From Terriglobia bacterium (GTDB lineage Bacteria > Acidobacteriota > Terriglobia > JAIQFV01), in NCBI GenBank assembly GCA_020073085.1, contig JAIQFV010000014.1, positions 99,260-163,259 on the forward strand: a DNA stretch of 64,000 nucleotides, written 5' to 3'. This document shows, piece by piece, positions 60,586 to 64,000 of this stretch. The notes below the pieces were generated by a model that saw only the letters and a list, made by a program, of their open reading frames with translations, did not search any database and was not told the origin of the DNA. Position numbers and translations under genes: made by a program. Numbering within the stretch: position 1 is the stretch's first letter; each line of letters starts with the position of its first letter.

Positions 60586-60960
60586 TTGCCAACTTTTAGT
60601 CAACTCGTGAGGATGGGGCGCAGGCGACCCCGGTACAAGACCAGTAGTCCTGCGTTGCAAGGCTGTCCGCAGAAACGTGGAGTGTGCGTGCGAGTATACA
60701 CGACCACGCCTAAGAAGCCCAATTCCGCTCTGAGGAAAGTCGCCCGGGTGCGACTGACCAACGGCATTGAAGTAACCACTTACATTCCGGGCATTGGGCA
60801 CAATCTTCAAGAGCATTCGATTGTCCTCATTCGCGGGGGACGCGTCAAAGATCTGCCCGGTGTTCGATACCACGTCGTTCGTGGCACGCTCGATTCGGTG
60901 GGAGTGGCCGAGCGTCGTCAGAGCCGTTCCAAATACGGCGCGAAAAGACCGAAAGCCTAA
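60586..60960 (+). CDS. rpsL: 30S ribosomal protein S12
   Basis: This 124-residue decoding-centre protein starts at TTG with GAGGGA about 5 bases before. The signature [11 protein letters not shown] contains the lysine known as K42/K43, where streptomycin resistance arises in other species; the wild-type residues are present. [24 protein letters not shown] is complete. Confidence 0.98.
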   Translation: MPTFSQLVRMGRRRPRYKTSSPALQGCPQKRGVCVRVYTTTPKKPNSALRKVARVRLTNGIEVTTYIPGIGHNLQEHSIVLIRGGRVKDLPGVRYHVVRGTLDSVGVAERRQSRSKYGAKRPKA

Positions 60961-61104
60961 AGTCCAGACCACCCTTTGATCACAACTTGATCAGGTCGCG
61001 ACGAAAGCAGTTGCGGCGGGTTTGCCGAAGGCGGTTGCCTCGACCCCGCAAAACCTTTCGGAACGAAATCGTCCTGAGAACGAAATAAGCGCGAGGATAA
61101 GTCT

Positions 61105-61575
61105 ATGCCGAGAAGGAGAGTTGTCGCCCGCCGGGAGGTCGATCCCGATGCCATTTTCAACAGCACCCTGGTAGCGAAATTTGTCAATTCCCTGATGAGT
61201 CAGGGCAAGAAGACAGTGGCCGAGGGGATTTTTTACGCGGCGATGGATCTCATCAAGAAGAAGGCGAACGACGACCCGCTGAAGGTTTTTAAAAAAGCGG
61301 TGGAGAACGTCAAGCCCGTTTTGGAAGTCAAGACGCGCCGCGTCGGGGGTGCGAACTACCAGGTGCCGGTCGAGGTCAACCGGAGCCGGCAGCAATCGCT
61401 TTCCATCCGCTGGCTGATCAATTATGCGCGCGACCGCAATGAAAAATCGATGCGGGAGCGCCTGGCGAATGAATTGCTGGACGCCTCGAATAACCGAGGC
61501 GGAGCCATTAAAAAGAAAGACGATACCCACCGGATGGCAGAAGCCAATAAGGCTTTTGCCCATTACCGCTGGTAA
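61105..61575 (+). CDS. rpsG: 30S ribosomal protein S7
   Basis: This 156-residue protein nucleates assembly of the small-subunit head. M-P-R-R at the start, [28 protein letters not shown] and [10 protein letters not shown] at the end are typical. The 144-bp gap to rpsL holds nothing recognised. GAGGA lies 7 bases before the ATG. Confidence 0.98.
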   Translation: MPRRRVVARREVDPDAIFNSTLVAKFVNSLMSQGKKTVAEGIFYAAMDLIKKKANDDPLKVFKKAVENVKPVLEVKTRRVGGANYQVPVEVNRSRQQSLSIRWLINYARDRNEKSMRERLANELLDASNNRGGAIKKKDDTHRMAEANKAFAHYRW

Positions 61576-61599
61576 AGAGTAAGGTTTCAAGGATACGAA

Positions 61600-63717
61600 A
61601 TGGATCGGACCACACCCTTAGAGCGAACCCGGAACATCGGCATCATGGCACACATTGATGCGGGGAAGACGACGTGTACCGAGCGGATTCTCTATTACAC
61701 GGGCGTCAATTACAAGATCGGTGAGGTCCATGAAGGCACCGCGACGATGGATTGGATGGAGCAGGAACAGGAGCGGGGGATCACAATCACTTCCGCCGCC
61801 ACAACCTGCTTCTGGTCGGGTTCGCAAAACCAGTTTGAAGAACACCGGGTCAATATCATCGATACGCCGGGACACGTCGATTTTACCGCCGAAGTCGAGC
61901 GCAGCCTCCGCGTGCTGGATGGCGCCATTGCGCTGCTGGGCGCCGTGGAGGGTGTCGAACCCCAGACGGAAACGGTGTGGCGCCAGGCCGATAAATACCG
62001 CGTCCCCCGATTGGTGTTTGTCAACAAAATGGACCGCGTGGGCGCCGATTTTGAGAATTGTGTGGATATGATCCGGACTCGGGTTCATGCCAACCCCCTC
62101 GTCATCCAACTCCCCCTCGGCAAAGAAGATAAGTTTCAGGGCGTCATTGACCTGATTCAGCAGAAAGCCATCGTCTACAAAGACGAAACCCTCGGGGCGG
62201 CTTACGAAATGAAAGAAATTCCGTCCGCCTACGCGGAGACGGTGGCTTCGCATCGTGAGAAATTGATTGAGACGGTGTGCGAGTGCGACGACATCATGCT
62301 GGAGAAGTACCTTCACGGGAAACCGATTGGTGCCGAAGATTTGAAATCGTCGATTCGCCGGTCCACCATCGGGCTGAAGCTTGTCCCGGTCCTGTGTGGA
62401 TCCGCCTTCAAGAATAAAGGGGTGCAGCCACTGCTGGATGCCGTGATTGACTACCTGCCGTCGCCCGTGGATGTTCCGCCCGTGGAAGGCGTCATTTCGA
62501 AGGAGGACGAGGAAGTGCCGCTCCGGCGTGCCAGCGATGACGAGCCCTTTTCAGCCCTGGTGTTCAAGATCATGACTGATCCGTTTGTCGGGCAACTGGC
62601 CTTCTTCCGCGTCTACTCCGGGAAACTCAGCACCGGGGAGGGCGTTTGGAATTCGACCAAACAGAAACGCGAGCGCATCGGGCGATTGTTGAAGATGCAT
62701 GCCAACAAGCGCGAAGAGATCAAGGAAGTGTTTGCCGGGGACATCGCGGCGGCGGTGGGTTTGAAGAACGTGTTGACCGGCGATACGATTTGCGCTGAAG
62801 AGCATCCCATCGTGCTGGAAGCGATGGATTTTCCGACCCCGGTGATCTCGCTGGCGATCGAGCCGAAATCCAAGGCAGACCAGGAAAAGATGGGATTCGC
62901 GCTGCAAAAACTGATGCAGGAAGATCCCACCTTCCGCGTCAAGACGGATACCGAAACCGGTCAAACCATTATCGCGGGGATGGGTGAGCTGCACCTGGAA
63001 ATCATCGTCGACCGCATGATGCGCGAGTTCAAGGTCGATGCCAATGTGGGAAAACCCCAGGTGGCGTATCGGGAGACTATCCGCAAGCGAGCCGAGGCGG
63101 AAGGCAAATTTATTCGCCAGACCGGCGGCCGGGGCCAGTACGGCCATGTGAAAATTTATGTCGAGCCCGCCATGCCGGGGGAAGGATTTGTGTTTGAGAA
63201 TAAGGTAGTCGGGGGTTCTATTCCCAGGGAATACATCAATCCGGTCGAGAAAGGTATCGCCGAAGCGATGGAAACGGGTGTGTTGGCGGGTTACGAAATG
63301 CAGGATGTCAAGGTGACCCTGTATGACGGCAGCTACCACGAAGTCGACTCTTCAGAAATCGCCTTCAAGATTGCCGGCTCGATGGCCTTCAAGGACGGTG
63401 TCGCCCGCGCCCATCCCGTTCTGCTGGAGCCGATCATGAAGGTCGAGGTCGTCGTGCCCGAGGAGTACATGGGTGACGTGATCGGGGATCTCAATTCGCG
63501 CCGGGGGCATATTGAGCGGATGGAACGGCGTGCCGGTTCTCAGGTGATTACCGCGCGGGTTCCCCTGTCGGATATGTTTGGCTATGCCACGGACCTGCGT
63601 TCACGGACCCAGGGGCGGGCCACCTATTCCATGCATTTCCTCCGCTACGAAGAGGCGCCCAAGCTGGTGGCGGAGGAAGTGATTGCCAAGGTGACCGGCC
63701 GGACGGTTCGCAGATAG
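61600..63717 (+). CDS. fusA: Translation elongation factor G
   Basis: This 705-residue GTPase drives translocation. The G-domain has [14 protein letters not shown] and N-K-M-D; the switch region [10 protein letters not shown] is present. Domains II-V follow in normal order, with G-G-R-G-Q-Y-G-H-V in domain IV and R-R-G-H-I-E-R-M-E in domain V. Its length and its place between rpsG and tuf point to the main EF-G. Confidence 0.98.
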   Translation: MDRTTPLERTRNIGIMAHIDAGKTTCTERILYYTGVNYKIGEVHEGTATMDWMEQEQERGITITSAATTCFWSGSQNQFEEHRVNIIDTPGHVDFTAEVERSLRVLDGAIALLGAVEGVEPQTETVWRQADKYRVPRLVFVNKMDRVGADFENCVDMIRTRVHANPLVIQLPLGKEDKFQGVIDLIQQKAIVYKDETLGAAYEMKEIPSAYAETVASHREKLIETVCECDDIMLEKYLHGKPIGAEDLKSSIRRSTIGLKLVPVLCGSAFKNKGVQPLLDAVIDYLPSPVDVPPVEGVISKEDEEVPLRRASDDEPFSALVFKIMTDPFVGQLAFFRVYSGKLSTGEGVWNSTKQKRERIGRLLKMHANKREEIKEVFAGDIAAAVGLKNVLTGDTICAEEHPIVLEAMDFPTPVISLAIEPKSKADQEKMGFALQKLMQEDPTFRVKTDTETGQTIIAGMGELHLEIIVDRMMREFKVDANVGKPQVAYRETIRKRAEAEGKFIRQTGGRGQYGHVKIYVEPAMPGEGFVFENKVVGGSIPREYINPVEKGIAEAMETGVLAGYEMQDVKVTLYDGSYHEVDSSEIAFKIAGSMAFKDGVARAHPVLLEPIMKVEVVVPEEYMGDVIGDLNSRRGHIERMERRAGSQVITARVPLSDMFGYATDLRSRTQGRATYSMHFLRYEEAPKLVAEEVIAKVTGRTVRR

Positions 63718-63722
63718 TCTTT

Positions 63723-63753
63723 TCCCAACTCGGTGGAGTGGGGATTTTTTTTT
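63723..63753 (+). terminator. Terminator hairpin between fusA and tuf
   Basis: TCCCAACTC and GAGTGGGGA form a 9-bp stem with one mismatch and a GGTG loop, followed by nine T. It starts 6 bases behind the fusA stop. It could uncouple tuf from the str operon or reduce readthrough. Confidence 0.75.
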
Positions 63754-63870
63754 GATTCGGCGTCCGGGATTGAGCGGTTCATAGAATGCCGGCGGGAAAG
63801 CCGGGAGCGTTGGCGACCGGAAGTCCGCAGCGCAATAAATTAGATTGATAATTCTCATGAGGAGACCGCC

Positions 63871-64000
63871 ATGGCGAAGGAGAAATTTGATCGATCCAAG
63901 CCGCACGTGAACATTGGGACGATCGGGCACATTGATCACGGGAAGACGACGTTGACCTCGGCGATCACGAAGGTGCTGCAGAAGCACAATCCGAAGGTGC
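63871..64000 (+). CDS. tuf: Translation elongation factor Tu (partial, cut at right edge)
   Basis: The first 43 residues are visible: [19 protein letters not shown] then [11 protein letters not shown], the P-loop of EF-Tu. AGGAG lies 6-7 bases before the ATG. It continues beyond the window. Confidence 0.97.
   Translation, partial: MAKEKFDRSKPHVNIGTIGHIDHGKTTLTSAITKVLQKHNPKV

Noticed and set aside
1..64000. tRNA or rRNA genes
   Set aside because: No T-arm/anticodon-arm pattern or rRNA-like stretch was seen in the gaps; a covariance-model scan would be decisive.

Overview
The window reads as a chromosomal segment of a G+C-rich (mid-to-high 50s percent by eye), didermic, free-living bacterium. 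The best guess is Acidobacteriota. The grounds are a type II secretion (T2SS) cluster ordered E-F-G-H-I-J-K-L-M-C-D with a PilM/PilN-like GspL, an rplM-rpsI-rpsB-tsf-pyrH-frr ribosomal block, large exported IPT/TIG plus YVTN-propeller proteins, and many membrane glycosyltransferases carrying TPR tails. The taxonomic call is inference. No rRNA, tRNA or CRISPR array was recognised.

Layout. (1) 1-277 is the cut N-terminus of a membrane protein on the minus strand. (2) 613-2609 holds an ECF sigma factor, a zinc-finger anti-sigma factor and a small exported protein. (3) 2775-15495 is a complete-looking T2SS core (gspE,F,G,H,I,J,K,L,M,C,D). (4) 16139-21872 holds three exported proteins, punctuated by strong terminators and REP-like palindromes. 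(5) 22352-26090 is a nucleotide-sugar block: a WbpB-like dehydrogenase, a WbpD-like acetyltransferase, an epimerase and a GT2. (6) 26585-44022 is an island of GT-C type membrane proteins. Three TMTC-like/TPR paralogues lie on the minus strand and three tandem paralogues of another GT-C/TPR family lie on the plus strand, followed by a GT39-like protein, a GT2 and another membrane protein. (7) 44288-47464 is an overlapping three-gene cassette (PLP fold-III decarboxylase-like, SDR, methyltransferase) in which every enzyme lacks a hallmark residue. (8) A fourth TMTC-like protein (47617-49461, minus) is followed by two radical SAM enzymes, two methyltransferases and a GT2 (50012-55554). (9) 55732-64000 is the translation block rplM-rpsI-rpsB-tsf-pyrH-frr, then rpsL-rpsG-fusA-tuf (tuf cut by the edge).

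How the genes fit together. The T2SS would move folded proteins across the outer membrane, and the neighbouring exported proteins are plausible but unproven clients. Regions 5-8 look like envelope glycan work: nucleotide-sugar making, polyprenyl-linked sugar transfer, protein O-glycosylation by TMTC-like enzymes, and decoration by radical SAM enzymes and methyltransferases.

The most unusual structure lies between genes. Degenerate tandem arrays with a 7-bp period and several unrelated unit sequences recur in at least ten places. In at least four of them the array occurs as an inverted pair flanking a core of about 65-250 bp; the gspE-gspF gap contains a 41-bp perfect inverted repeat of this kind. 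The arrays also reach into coding ends (the epimerase C-terminus and probably the GspH start).
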